NCBI RefSeq assembly: GCF_000521505.1
Contig: NZ_CP003915.1
Span: 3,720,001 to 3,784,000, forward strand
Source of the DNA: Advenella mimigardefordensis DPN7
Lineage (GTDB): Bacteria > Pseudomonadota > Gammaproteobacteria > Burkholderiales > Burkholderiaceae_B
DNA length: 64,000 nucleotides
Direction: 5' to 3'
In this document: piece after piece, positions 55,837 through 64,000 of the stretch
Layout of the letters: every line of letters starts with the position of its first letter
How positions within the stretch are numbered: position 1 is the first letter of the stretch
Notes under the pieces: generated by a model
Told to the model about the DNA's origin: nothing
Databases searched by the model: none
What the model saw: only the letters and a program-made list of their open reading frames with translations
Position numbers and translations under genes: made by a program

Positions 55837-56640
55837 ATGAACATCAGCAAAAATACCGGTAACACTGTCAAGGACTTCAACAACACCGGCTCAAGCGCCC
55901 AACCGGAAAGCACTACGCCAACCGCCATCGTGACCGGCGCCTCGCGTGGTATCGGACGCGCCATTGCCCTGCGTCTGGCCGCCGATGGTTTCCGGGTCGT
56001 CATCAATTATGCAGGTAACACCGCCAGAGCCCGGGAGGTTGTCGATGCCATCCAGGCCACCGGCGGGCAGGCAATGAGCGTCCAGGCCGATATCTCTGTA
56101 CCGGAAGACGTAGCGCGTTTATTTACCGCGGCGCAACAAGCGTATGGCCCGATCAGCGCCGTTGTGCATAGTGCTGGCATGCTAACCATGGCCGCGATCG
56201 CTCCCGATAATATTGCGGCCTTTGATCGCATCATCCAGACCAATCTGCGCGGCGCATTCCTTGTGCTGGGTCAGGCGGCAGCGCATTTGCAGGCAGGCGG
56301 ACGCATTATCGCGCTGTCCACCAGCGTCATCGCCAAATCCTTCCCTCAATATGGCCCTTACATCGCAGCCAAGGCAGGCGTCGAGGGCCTGGTGCGCGTA
56401 CTGGCCAACGAGCTGCGCGGTCGCAACATCACCGTTAATGCAGTGGCACCGGGTCCCGTTGCCACCGAACTGTTTTTTGAAGGCAAAAGTGAAGAGCAGA
56501 TTGCGCAACTGGGCAAGCTGGCCCCGCTGGAGCGTTTGGGTCAGCCCGATGACATTGCAAACGTGGTTGCGTTTCTCGCAGGCAGCGATGGCGGCTGGGT
56601 CAATGGACAGGTGCTGCGCGCCAATGGCGGCTTTGCCTAA
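55837..56640 (+). CDS. SDR family oxidoreductase
   Basis: A 267-residue classical short-chain dehydrogenase with TGASRGIG (NADP-binding), HSAG, a catalytic Ser in STSVIA, and Y-x-x-x-K as YIAAK. AAGGA precedes the ATG. The first ~27 residues (Asn/Ser/Thr-rich) are an extension beyond the usual start; the frame stays open upstream through the hexanucleotide repeat but has no start codon there. The divergent LysR gene is its likely regulator. Substrate unknown. Confidence 0.88.
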   Translation: MNISKNTGNTVKDFNNTGSSAQPESTTPTAIVTGASRGIGRAIALRLAADGFRVVINYAGNTARAREVVDAIQATGGQAMSVQADISVPEDVARLFTAAQQAYGPISAVVHSAGMLTMAAIAPDNIAAFDRIIQTNLRGAFLVLGQAAAHLQAGGRIIALSTSVIAKSFPQYGPYIAAKAGVEGLVRVLANELRGRNITVNAVAPGPVATELFFEGKSEEQIAQLGKLAPLERLGQPDDIANVVAFLAGSDGGWVNGQVLRANGGFA

Positions 56641-56671
56641 ACGCGCCGGGACGCCAGCAAGCCCGGCATCC

Positions 56672-56715
56672 CCTATACAGCGCCTATACGGTGCCTATTC
56701 CGCGCCTATATCACG
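56672..56715. repeat. Four 11-bp direct repeats, CCTATA-type
   Basis: CCTATA, CCTATA, CCTATT and CCTATA begin at 56672, 56683, 56694 and 56705, each followed by a 5-base GC-rich segment. The period of 11 is about one helical turn. The array lies between the SDR stop and the xenA-like promoter. Confidence 0.5.
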
Positions 56716-56763
56716 CCATTCCCATTATCACCAAAACTGATAACTTAAATAAAAATTTAGCAT

Positions 56764-56792
56764 TTGAATTATTTGATGCAAGGCACCATAAT
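56764..56792 (+). promoter_or_regulatory. Probable promoter of the xenA-like gene
   Basis: TTGAAT (56764-56769) and CATAAT (56787-56792) are 17 bases apart in an AT-rich stretch, ~75 bases before the start. Confidence 0.45.
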
Positions 56793-56865
56793 TTAACGAA
56801 CCCAGGCATGTAACCACATCCGCACATGCCGCTCAAACACTTAAAGAGACGTAAAGAGTTCCACC

Positions 56866-57972
56866 ATGACCAATTTGTTTTCTCCCTTCAGCCTGAAAGA
56901 CGTGACCTTGCGCAATCGCATTGCCGTTCCGCCCATGTGCCAATACAGCGCCCAGGATGGTTTTACCAATGACTGGCATCAGATCCACTACGCCAGCATC
57001 GCTCGTGGCGGCGCCGGCCTGGTGATTGTGGAAGCCACCGCAGTATCGCCCGAAGGCCGCATTACGCCAGACTGCCTGGGCTTGTGGAGCGATGAGCACA
57101 CTGCCGGGCTGGCACGTATTGCCGCATCCATCAAGGCGGCCGGTGCAGTGCCGGGCATCCAGATTGCCCATGCCGGTCGCAAGGCCAGCGCCAACCGGCC
57201 ATGGGATGGCGATGACCATATCGCCGCCGATGATCCGCGTGGCTGGCAACCCATCGCCCCGTCTGCCATTGCCTATGGCGAGAATCTGCCCAGAGTTCCC
57301 AAGGCCATGACACTTGAGGACATCGAGCGGGTCAAGGCCGATTTTGCCGCAGCGGCCAAACGCGCCCGGGATGCCGGCTTCGAATGGCTGGAATTGCACT
57401 TTGCTCACGGCTATCTGGCACAAAGCTTTTTTTCTGCCCACAGCAATCAGCGTACAGACCAATACGGTGGCGATCTGGCCGGCCGCAGCCGCTTTCTGCT
57501 GGAAACACTGGCAGCCGTACGCGCAGAATGGCCTGAAAATCTGCCACTCACCGCACGTTTCGGTGTGATTGAATATGACGGCCGTGATGAAGAAACAGTA
57601 GCGGAGTCGATTGAACTTACACGCAATATGCGCAAGGGCGGTTTGGACCTGTTGAACGTAAGCGCTAACTTTGTTATTCCCGATACACAAATTCCATGGG
57701 CAACCCCGGCGTTCCTGGCACCTATTGCACAACGCGTACGCAATGGGGCCGGCCTGCCTGTCGCGTCGGCCTGGGGCATTGACGATCCACAGGTCGCCAA
57801 CCGCGTGGTTCAGGATGAACAGCTGGATCTGGTTATGATTGGCCGCGCCCACCTGACAGACCCGCATTATCCGCTAACGCTGGCCAAAACCCTGGATCAA
57901 CCGCGTCCTACCTGGGTACTGCCCGCTCCTTATGCGCACTGGCTGGAACGCTATCGCGGCGCCGCCGCCTGA
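56866..57972 (+). CDS. xenA: Old yellow enzyme-type ene reductase (XenA-like)
   Basis: A 368-residue NAD(P)H:flavin oxidoreductase of the YqjM/XenA class. The N-terminal PPMCQYSAQDGFTNDWH carries the class-specific cysteine near FMN, QIAHAGRKAS binds FMN, ELHFAHGYL contains the paired histidines that hold the substrate, and the C-terminal LPAPYAHWLERYR is the arginine finger reaching the neighbouring subunit. Such enzymes reduce activated C=C bonds and nitro compounds. It stands alone and is convergent with the next LysR gene. Confidence 0.92.
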   Translation: MTNLFSPFSLKDVTLRNRIAVPPMCQYSAQDGFTNDWHQIHYASIARGGAGLVIVEATAVSPEGRITPDCLGLWSDEHTAGLARIAASIKAAGAVPGIQIAHAGRKASANRPWDGDDHIAADDPRGWQPIAPSAIAYGENLPRVPKAMTLEDIERVKADFAAAAKRARDAGFEWLELHFAHGYLAQSFFSAHSNQRTDQYGGDLAGRSRFLLETLAAVRAEWPENLPLTARFGVIEYDGRDEETVAESIELTRNMRKGGLDLLNVSANFVIPDTQIPWATPAFLAPIAQRVRNGAGLPVASAWGIDDPQVANRVVQDEQLDLVMIGRAHLTDPHYPLTLAKTLDQPRPTWVLPAPYAHWLERYRGAAA

Positions 57973-58031
57973 GTGTGGTCGCAACTGCGTTCCGTACCAA
58001 GATGCGTTCCTTACCGGTAAACCGGCACCTT

Positions 58032-58994
58032 TCAGATCACCGTGTCTGGCGTGCCGGTTTGCTCAACTCGCCCCGCCTCGCATTGCGCATGGAGATCCAG
58101 GCAAATATCAAATAACAACTGCCGCAACCAGCGCTGCGCCGGATCCCTGTGCGTACGCTCGTGCCAGGCCGCCATATTGGTAAAACCGGTAATGGCAATG
58201 GGCGGCTCGAACACTGCCAGCCCGGTCATATCGGTCACCAGCCTGCTGGGCAGCATTGACACCATATCGCTGGCCCGCAACACATCAGGCATAATCAGAA
58301 AACTTTTGACGGACACCGTAACCCGGCGCGATCGGCCCATTTTCTCCAGCGCCTCGTCGGTACTGCCGCGAAAGCCCCCACCGCTATAAGACACCAGGGC
58401 GTGATCCAGCTCGCAAAACCGCTCCAGCGTCAGATCCTGCTGGCATTTGATCAAGGGATGATCCTGGCGTAAAACACAAACGTAATGTTCGTCAAACAGC
58501 TTGCGTGCATGCAGATCCTGACAGGTATATTCCGGCGACACCAGCGCCAGATCAATCACCCCGCGCTCCAGCTGCGTCAGCAGTTGGGTATCATTCGCCA
58601 GTACCAGCGCCACCCGAATATGGGGCGCCAGCCGTTTGATCCTGGCCACAAACGGCAGTACAATGGCACGCAAGGCATAATCGGTAGAGGCAATGGTAAA
58701 TTGCTGAGTTGCGGTGGCCGGGTCAAACACCGGCGGTTGCAGCAGCGTCTCTACCTCGCCCAGCACCTGCTTTAGCGGTATGGCCAGGGCCAGCGCTCTT
58801 TCCGTTGGTTCAATACCGCGCTGGGCTCGCACAAACAGCGGGTCTTCAAACGTATCGCGCAATCGCGTCAACATGCCGCTCATTGCCGGTTGTGTTACCC
58901 CCAAACGAGCCGCCGCCCGGGTCACATTCCGGTCGTCCAGCAACGCGTCCAGCGCCTTCAGCAGGTTAAGATCAAGGTGTCTGATATCTTTCAT
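58032..58994 (-). CDS. LysR-family transcriptional regulator (NodD/NahR-like branch)
   Basis: A 320-residue regulator. The N-terminal DLNLLKALDALLDDRNVTRAAARLGVTQPAMSGMLTRLRD is typical of the branch that begins DLNLL, often responding to aromatic compounds. The start at MKDIRHLDL (58994) is preferred to an upstream codon at 59039. It diverges from the MFS gene and probably regulates it, and possibly the convergent xenA-like gene. Confidence 0.9.
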   Translation of the reverse strand: MKDIRHLDLNLLKALDALLDDRNVTRAAARLGVTQPAMSGMLTRLRDTFEDPLFVRAQRGIEPTERALALAIPLKQVLGEVETLLQPPVFDPATATQQFTIASTDYALRAIVLPFVARIKRLAPHIRVALVLANDTQLLTQLERGVIDLALVSPEYTCQDLHARKLFDEHYVCVLRQDHPLIKCQQDLTLERFCELDHALVSYSGGGFRGSTDEALEKMGRSRRVTVSVKSFLIMPDVLRASDMVSMLPSRLVTDMTGLAVFEPPIAITGFTNMAAWHERTHRDPAQRWLRQLLFDICLDLHAQCEAGRVEQTGTPDTVI

Positions 58995-59276
58995 TGTGAT
59001 ATTACATCTGTAAATAATGCCAGATGTCCTTAAAGACATTTGGCCGCGCCAGTTGCAGGCAGATCATTTTTTCCCGAATAACGGGCCTGTTCTTCATGCC
59101 CGGCTGGCCTCTATTTTGCATGAACCGCAAAGGCATCGCAGCAATCTGTTTCAAATCTGTGCTTCTTTATATCACTGCTTTAGCACAGCGCAGGCAAAAC
59201 TTGCATCACGCCCAGGTTGACCTCAACCTTGCTTCAGGTTTTATGATAGCGGCTTACTCTTTCAATCAAGGTCATC

Positions 59277-60527
59277 ATGAGCCCCGATACACCGCCAACA
59301 CCGCGTTCCCTGCAACAGGGCACGCTTGCTTTCCAGCCGGATTCACGCCAGTTGGCCGCACGCAAGCTGGTACTGCTGCTGGTGGCGACCCTCACCATTA
59401 TGGCCGGGATTATTATCGCCCCCTCGCTACCCGCTATTGAAACCCGTTTTGCCGATAACGAGCATATCGCCCTGCTCAGTCGCATGGTACTCACTCTGCC
59501 ATCGTTATTTGTCGCGCTGTCTGCTCCACTGGCAGGCATGCTGGCTGACCGCTTCGGTCGCAAGGGGCTGCTGGTCATGGCGATCGCCCTCTATGGCCTG
59601 GCCGGAGCGTCGGGTCTGGTCGCTGATAGCCTGACGGCGCTGCTGATTGGCCGTGCCGTACTGGGCGTTGCCATCGGTGCCATTATCACTCTGAATACCG
59701 CGCTGATCGGTGATTATTTCACTGGCGCAGAGCGGGAGAAATATCTGGGTCTGCAACAGGCCTTTGTCCAGCTGGGCGGTGTGGTCTTTGTCATGTCCGG
59801 CGGCCTGCTGGCAGAAATGCACTGGCGTATGCCATTTATCATTTACGGTGCTGCACTGATACTGATTCCCGCCGTTATCCTTTGCCTGACCGAACCCCAA
59901 CGACCGCGCAGCCTGCATCCGACAACGTCATTTACCGATGCACCGGTAAACCGACTCGTTGTGGCAACCGTCTGCCTGCTGGCATTCCTGGTCAATGTCT
60001 CCTTCTATACTGTCCCATCGCAATTGCAATTTCATATGCAGGCGTTGAATATCTATAACGCCAGCAGCTTCGGCATGGTACTGGCTGCCTTCAATCTGGC
60101 TGGCGGCATCGTCGCCCTGTGCTTTGGCCTGCTGAAACGCCGCCTGAACACGACGCTCATTTTTCTGCTGGGCTTCAGCCTGATGGCCTCCGGCTTTGGC
60201 CTGCTTTGTGTGGCATCGGCTTTTGAGGGGCTGGCGCTGGCCAACGCCATTCTGGGCGCCGGACTGGGAGTTGTGATGCCAAACATCATGTCTACCGCCA
60301 TTACCCATTCTGCTCCCGCACTCCGTGGCCGCATTGCAGGGCTCGTGGCCACTTCCATTTTTATCGGCCAGTTCATCTCGCCGTTTGTGAGCCAATACTG
60401 GATCGCTGCCGCGGGCTACGCTGGCATGTTCCGCAATGTGGGGCTCATTATGGCAACCCTTGCCGTTCTCTCCCTGCTGACCGCCATGCGCAACGGCAAA
60501 ATGTCACTGCTGGGCCAAAAAACATGA
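59277..60527 (+). CDS. MFS transporter (DHA1-type)
   Basis: A 416-residue major facilitator with ~12 hydrophobic segments. Motif A is GMLADRFGRKGLL between helices 2 and 3, and a further conserved stretch is GRAVLGVAIGAII. The first ~25 residues are polar and cytoplasmic. Likely a drug or small-molecule exporter; ligand unknown. AAGG precedes the ATG. The 282-base region to the divergent LysR gene should hold both promoters; no clear box was identified. Confidence 0.88.
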   Translation: MSPDTPPTPRSLQQGTLAFQPDSRQLAARKLVLLLVATLTIMAGIIIAPSLPAIETRFADNEHIALLSRMVLTLPSLFVALSAPLAGMLADRFGRKGLLVMAIALYGLAGASGLVADSLTALLIGRAVLGVAIGAIITLNTALIGDYFTGAEREKYLGLQQAFVQLGGVVFVMSGGLLAEMHWRMPFIIYGAALILIPAVILCLTEPQRPRSLHPTTSFTDAPVNRLVVATVCLLAFLVNVSFYTVPSQLQFHMQALNIYNASSFGMVLAAFNLAGGIVALCFGLLKRRLNTTLIFLLGFSLMASGFGLLCVASAFEGLALANAILGAGLGVVMPNIMSTAITHSAPALRGRIAGLVATSIFIGQFISPFVSQYWIAAAGYAGMFRNVGLIMATLAVLSLLTAMRNGKMSLLGQKT

Positions 60528-60591
60528 CGGATGTGATTTCGAGCGCATAAGGGGCAAATACTGCGGGATTTCCCTGATTATTGAGAGTACA

Positions 60592-60617
60592 ATTCAAGTC
60601 TTATATAAGACTTGAAT
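60592..60617. promoter_or_regulatory. 26-bp perfect palindrome before the chromate transporter genes
   Basis: Half-site ATTCAAGTCTTAT followed by its exact complement ATAAGACTTGAAT, with TATATA at the centre. It ends 17 bases before the ATG at 60635, so a bound dimer would block transcription or translation start. No regulator gene lies next to it in the window. Confidence 0.65.
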
Positions 60618-60634
60618 GATTGGTACCCTCGCAC

Positions 60635-61228
60635 ATGACTCGGACTTCCGCTGCAGCGCCCCCTCCCGCTTCTCCCACACCCGCAGTCACACTTCCCGCC
60701 CTGTTTCGCGGTTTTGCCAAAATCGGGCTGCTGGGCTTTGGCGGCGTTGGGCCGATTACCCGCCACGTGATTGTTCGCGAGCAGCGCTGGCTGAGCGAAA
60801 AAGACTTCGCCACGCTGCTGGGCATTGGCAAAGTGTTGCCCGGTGCCAATACCGTCAATGTGGCGGTCATGCTGGGCGATCGCTATCATGGTATCAAGGG
60901 GTCGGCGGTCGCCGTGGCCGGACTGCTGGTGTTACCGGTGCTGATCCTGATCGTACTGGCCCTTCTGTACCAGTTCCTGGACCAGAACCCGTACTTCAAC
61001 GCCGCCCTGCAAGGCTCGGCCTGCGCGGCGGCCGGCATGGTCATCGGCACCGGCCTGAAAATGGCCAGCAAAATTGACCTGCGCCCCCATCATATCGTTG
61101 CCGGCATTATCACCATTGCCCTGGTGGTGCTGCTCAAATTCTCGCTGTTGCAAGTGGTGGGGGTGATGATGCCGCTGGCCATTGTCGCCAATTTCATCGT
61201 CGCCCGTCGTCAGGGGCACCAGCCATGA
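60635..61228 (+). CDS. Chromate transporter, short type, subunit 1 (ChrA family)
   Basis: A 197-residue single CHR-domain protein. The signature GFGGVGPITRHVIVREQRWL and LPGANTVNVAVMLG is complete, with five to six hydrophobic segments. Short CHR proteins are made as pairs with opposite topology and work as heterodimers; the next gene supplies the partner. ATG at 60635 is preferred to a TTG at 60620. Chromate efflux is the proven role of some members; others may carry sulfate-like anions. Confidence 0.85.
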   Translation: MTRTSAAAPPPASPTPAVTLPALFRGFAKIGLLGFGGVGPITRHVIVREQRWLSEKDFATLLGIGKVLPGANTVNVAVMLGDRYHGIKGSAVAVAGLLVLPVLILIVLALLYQFLDQNPYFNAALQGSACAAAGMVIGTGLKMASKIDLRPHHIVAGIITIALVVLLKFSLLQVVGVMMPLAIVANFIVARRQGHQP

Positions 61229-61758
61229 CAGACTTGCTAGAACTGTTTCTGACCTTCAGTCGCATTTCCCTGATTGCCATTGGCGGGGCCAACGCCGCCA
61301 TCCCTGAAATGCGCCATGCGGCCGTTGACATTCATCAATGGATGAGTTCCGATACCTTTACCCACCTGTTTGCCGTGGCACAATCGGCGCCCGGGCCTAA
61401 TGTGCTGGTTGCCAGTATCATCGGCTGGCATGTAGCCGGCGTGGCCGGGCTGCTGATCGCAACCATCGGCATGGTGCTGCCGGCCTCGGTACTGGCCTTT
61501 GCCGTTGGCCGTGTCATCAGCCACTATACCCACCGACGCGAATACAAACTGGTACAGGACGCCGTGGTGCCGGTCGCGATTGGCCTGATTATTGCAAGTG
61601 GCATGGAACTGTCGCTGTACTCAGCCTTCGATGTACTCACCTGGGGCATGGTGCTGGGTACGCTGCTGTTTGTCTATTTCACTGAAGCCAACCCCATGTG
61701 GGCCCTGCTGGCATGTGCTGTCGGGGGCGTGGTCGCGCATCAGGTAGGCGTGCTCTAG
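61225..61758 (+). CDS. Chromate transporter, short type, subunit 2 (ChrA family)
   Basis: A 177-residue CHR-domain protein with IGGANAAIPEMRHAAVD and SAPGPNVLVASIIGW, which correspond to the two halves of the family signature. The ATG overlaps the stop of subunit 1 by 4 bases, which fits equal production of a heterodimer. About five hydrophobic segments. Confidence 0.85.
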   Translation: MTDLLELFLTFSRISLIAIGGANAAIPEMRHAAVDIHQWMSSDTFTHLFAVAQSAPGPNVLVASIIGWHVAGVAGLLIATIGMVLPASVLAFAVGRVISHYTHRREYKLVQDAVVPVAIGLIIASGMELSLYSAFDVLTWGMVLGTLLFVYFTEANPMWALLACAVGGVVAHQVGVL

Positions 61759-61880
61759 GCAAGGCAAGGCGGATGGCCAACACGTTCCGAGACCGCCAGC
61801 ACGATAAAAACCCGCAATAGCACCCGCTATAGAAACTGCCATTTGCGCCCTGCATTTGCATAGGTACAGATGCCAGACCC

Positions 61881-61900
61881 GCACCCCGGCTTCGGGGTGC
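61881..61900. other. Hairpin upstream of metG
   Basis: GCACCCCG and CGGGGTGC form an 8-bp stem with loop GCTT. No T-run follows on either strand, so termination is doubtful. It lies between the chromate genes and metG, ~100 bases before the metG start. Confidence 0.4.
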
Positions 61901-61997
61901 TATCATCATTGCTTGCCCATCGCCGAAAAACCCGGCACCAGGCAATATTCGTCTAAAATCACTCTTTCTCCCCTTTTTTGTACTTACATTGCATCTT

Positions 61998-64000
61998 ATG
62001 TCCCGCACGATTTTTGTTACCACGGCTCTCCCTTACGCTAACGGTTCGTTCCACATTGGCCACATCATGGAGTATATCCAGGCTGACATCTGGGTACGAA
62101 GCATGCGAATGGCCGGTCACACCGTGCACTTTGTGGGCGCAGATGACGCCCACGGGGCACCCATCATGCTCAAGGCAGAAAAGGAAGGCATCACACCGCA
62201 GGCACTGGTGGCACGCTACGCCCAGGAGCGCCCGCGCTATCTGAACGGCTTTCATATCAAGTTCGATCACTGGCACAGCACCGACAGTCAGGAAAACATC
62301 GACCTATCGCAGGCCATCTATCGCCAGCTCAAGGCTGCCGGCTTCATCAGCACCAAAACAATCGAACAGTTCTATGATCCGGTCAAGAGCATGTTCCTGC
62401 CAGACCGCTACATCAAGGGCGAGTGCCCAAAATGTCATGCGCCGGACCAGTACGGCGACTCCTGCGAGGTCTGTGGTGCCGTTTATGCGCCCACCGATCT
62501 GATCAACCCGTACTCCACGCTCACCAACGCGACACCGGTACTTAAATCGTCCGAGCACTTTTTCTTTAACCTGTCCGATCAACGCTGCGTGGAATTCCTG
62601 CAGGAATGGACCACCGGTACCAACAACCAGGGAAACAAGCGCCTGCAAACGGAAGTGCTGGCCAAGACCCGCGAATGGCTGGGCAACGACGCTGATAAAG
62701 AAAGCAATCTGAACGACTGGGATATCTCGCGCGACGAGCCCTATTTCGGCATTGAAATTCCCGACGCACCGGGCAAGTACTTTTATGTCTGGCTGGATGC
62801 GCCCGTGGGCTATCTGGCTTCGCTCAAAGCCTATTGCAAACTGCAGGGCATAGACTTTGACGCCTTGCTGGATCCGGAAAGCAGTACAGAGCAGGTGCAC
62901 TTTATCGGCAAAGACATTGTGTATTTCCATGCGCTGTTCTGGCCGGCCATGCTCAAATTCTCCGGTCGCAAAGTGCCCGATGCCCTGAACGTGCATGGCT
63001 TCATTACCGTGAGCGGCGAGAAAATGTCCAAAAGCCGCGGTACCGGTATTTCACCCGTGAAGTACCTGGACATCGGCATGAACGCTGAATGGCTGCGCTA
63101 CTACATTGCGGCCAAGCTCAACGCGCGGGTGGAAGATATTGACTTCAACCCCGATGATTTCATCGCGCGCGTCAACAGTGACCTGATCGGCAAATACATC
63201 AATATTGCCAGCCGCGCCGCCACGTTTATCACCCGTCATTTCGATGGCAAGCTGGGTTATGCCGGCGATGCCCAGGCAATGGCAACGGAACTGGCCACGC
63301 TGACCGAACAGGTACGCAGTGACTTCGAGAACCGTGAGTATGCCCGTGCGATCCGCAATCTGATGGCGCATGCAGACAAGATCAACCAGGCGTTTGACAG
63401 TGCCCAGCCATGGGTGATGGCAAAAGGCATCAGCAACGCCGACGAGCAGCAGAAGCTGGCTCTGCAGGACGTATGTTCACGCGCCATTGCCGGCTTCAAG
63501 GCCCTGTCTGTCATGCTGGCACCGGTACTTCCCGCGCTGGCCGATCGTATTGCAACTGAATTGTTCGGCATGACTCGTGGCTTTAACTGGAGCGATGCTG
63601 CGGAACTGCCGGATCATATCGCGCCGTTCAAGCATCTGATGCAGCGCGTTGAACCCACCATGCTCGATTCCCTGTTTGAACCCGATGCGCCCACAGACGA
63701 TGTTGTAGCCGCAGCGGTTGCCGCTGCATTGCCCGGTGGCGAAGCGATTGCAGATGTAATCACAATTGATGATTTTGTAAAAATAGATTTGCGAATTGCA
63801 AAAATTGTTAGTTGTGAGCATGTAGAAGGCTCCACTAAGCTGTTGCGTCTTACACTGGATGTGGGCGAAGGCAGAACCCGGAATGTGTTTTCTGGAATAA
63901 AATCAGCTTATCAGCCCGAGACCCTGATCGGAAAATTTACAGTAATGGTGGCCAACCTGGCGCCACGTAAAATGAAGTTCGGTGTCTCTGAAGGCATGGT
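61998..64000 (+). CDS. metG: Methionyl-tRNA synthetase (3' end outside the window)
   Basis: Class I synthetase that charges tRNA-Met. The first 667 codons are present. HIGH is at residues 19-22 ([10 protein letters not shown]), the zinc knuckle is [18 protein letters not shown], the catalytic loop is [11 protein letters not shown], and the C-terminal ~90 visible residues ([20 protein letters not shown] onward) begin the EMAPII-like tRNA-binding/dimerisation domain. The stop codon is missing only because the window ends; there is no sign of a break. Confidence 0.97.
   Translation, partial: MSRTIFVTTALPYANGSFHIGHIMEYIQADIWVRSMRMAGHTVHFVGADDAHGAPIMLKAEKEGITPQALVARYAQERPRYLNGFHIKFDHWHSTDSQENIDLSQAIYRQLKAAGFISTKTIEQFYDPVKSMFLPDRYIKGECPKCHAPDQYGDSCEVCGAVYAPTDLINPYSTLTNATPVLKSSEHFFFNLSDQRCVEFLQEWTTGTNNQGNKRLQTEVLAKTREWLGNDADKESNLNDWDISRDEPYFGIEIPDAPGKYFYVWLDAPVGYLASLKAYCKLQGIDFDALLDPESSTEQVHFIGKDIVYFHALFWPAMLKFSGRKVPDALNVHGFITVSGEKMSKSRGTGISPVKYLDIGMNAEWLRYYIAAKLNARVEDIDFNPDDFIARVNSDLIGKYINIASRAATFITRHFDGKLGYAGDAQAMATELATLTEQVRSDFENREYARAIRNLMAHADKINQAFDSAQPWVMAKGISNADEQQKLALQDVCSRAIAGFKALSVMLAPVLPALADRIATELFGMTRGFNWSDAAELPDHIAPFKHLMQRVEPTMLDSLFEPDAPTDDVVAAAVAAALPGGEAIADVITIDDFVKIDLRIAKIVSCEHVEGSTKLLRLTLDVGEGRTRNVFSGIKSAYQPETLIGKFTVMVANLAPRKMKFGVSEGM

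Noticed and set aside
55641..56006. Minus-strand frame with long Val-Asp repeats
   Set aside because: The repeats are the translation of the hexanucleotide tract, and the rest is antisense to the SDR gene.
56833..57867. 344-codon open frame on the minus strand
   Set aside because: Antisense shadow of the xenA-like gene, whose flavin and active-site motifs are clear on the plus strand.

Overview
The window reads as a chromosomal segment of a betaproteobacterium of the Alcaligenaceae type (Advenella/Bordetella/Achromobacter relatives). This rests on moderately GC-rich coding DNA, a coq7-osmC-thyA-folA block, a gcvT-gcvH-gcvP operon behind a tandem glycine riboswitch, an apbC-tamA-tamB-dcd-decarboxylase block and metG at the right edge. 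The genus is inference. No rRNA, tRNA, CRISPR array or transposase was found.

Layout. 1-730: the left edge carries what looks like the first ~80 bases of a group II intron (minus strand) directly behind a minus-strand terminator; just upstream of it is a hairpin with an anti-Shine-Dalgarno loop, probably the 3' part of a small RNA. 731-3356: coq7 and, divergently, osmC-like, thyA and folA. 3371-22497: the main find, a ~18 kb minus-strand operon of 15 genes with a divergent MarR gene. It encodes an indolepyruvate-oxidoreductase-like pair, a Rieske dioxygenase (reductase, alpha, beta), an acyl-CoA ligase, a thiolase-fold protein, a DUF35-SDR fusion, a cyclase-family hydrolase, an SDR, two periplasmic binding proteins and a LivHMGF-type ABC transporter. 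Content and order fit an iad-type auxin (indole-3-acetate) degradation locus. 22613-25051: an MscS-family channel. 25386-32294: an RpiR-regulated operon with a Ugp/Mal-type ABC importer, a HAD phosphatase and a PHP phosphoesterase. 32575-37127: glycine cleavage genes. 37896-40025: a GrlR-like protein and a Fic protein with a phased repeat array upstream. 40392-53813: yhiN-like, decarboxylase, dcd, an enlarged tamB, tamA and apbC, all on the minus strand. 54288-61758: an accessory stretch (small membrane protein, LysR/SDR pair, xenA-like ene reductase, LysR/MFS pair, two-gene chromate transporter). 61998-64000: metG, running off the right edge.

How the genes may work together. For the iad cluster a complete route can be written from the parts: uptake by the ABC transporter; oxygenation of indole-3-acetate to dioxindole-3-acetate by the Rieske enzyme; CoA activation; retro-aldol cleavage to isatin and acetyl-CoA by the thiolase-fold protein with its DUF35 partner (the thiolase Cys is missing, and the SDR half of the partner lacks its catalytic Tyr and Lys); hydrolysis of isatin to isatinate by the cyclase; and oxidative decarboxylation of this 2-oxo acid by the indolepyruvate-oxidoreductase-like pair. 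The first step follows the known role of iadDE; the later steps are inference. The RpiR operon looks like import of a phosphorylated or phosphodiester compound followed by its hydrolysis, substrate unknown.
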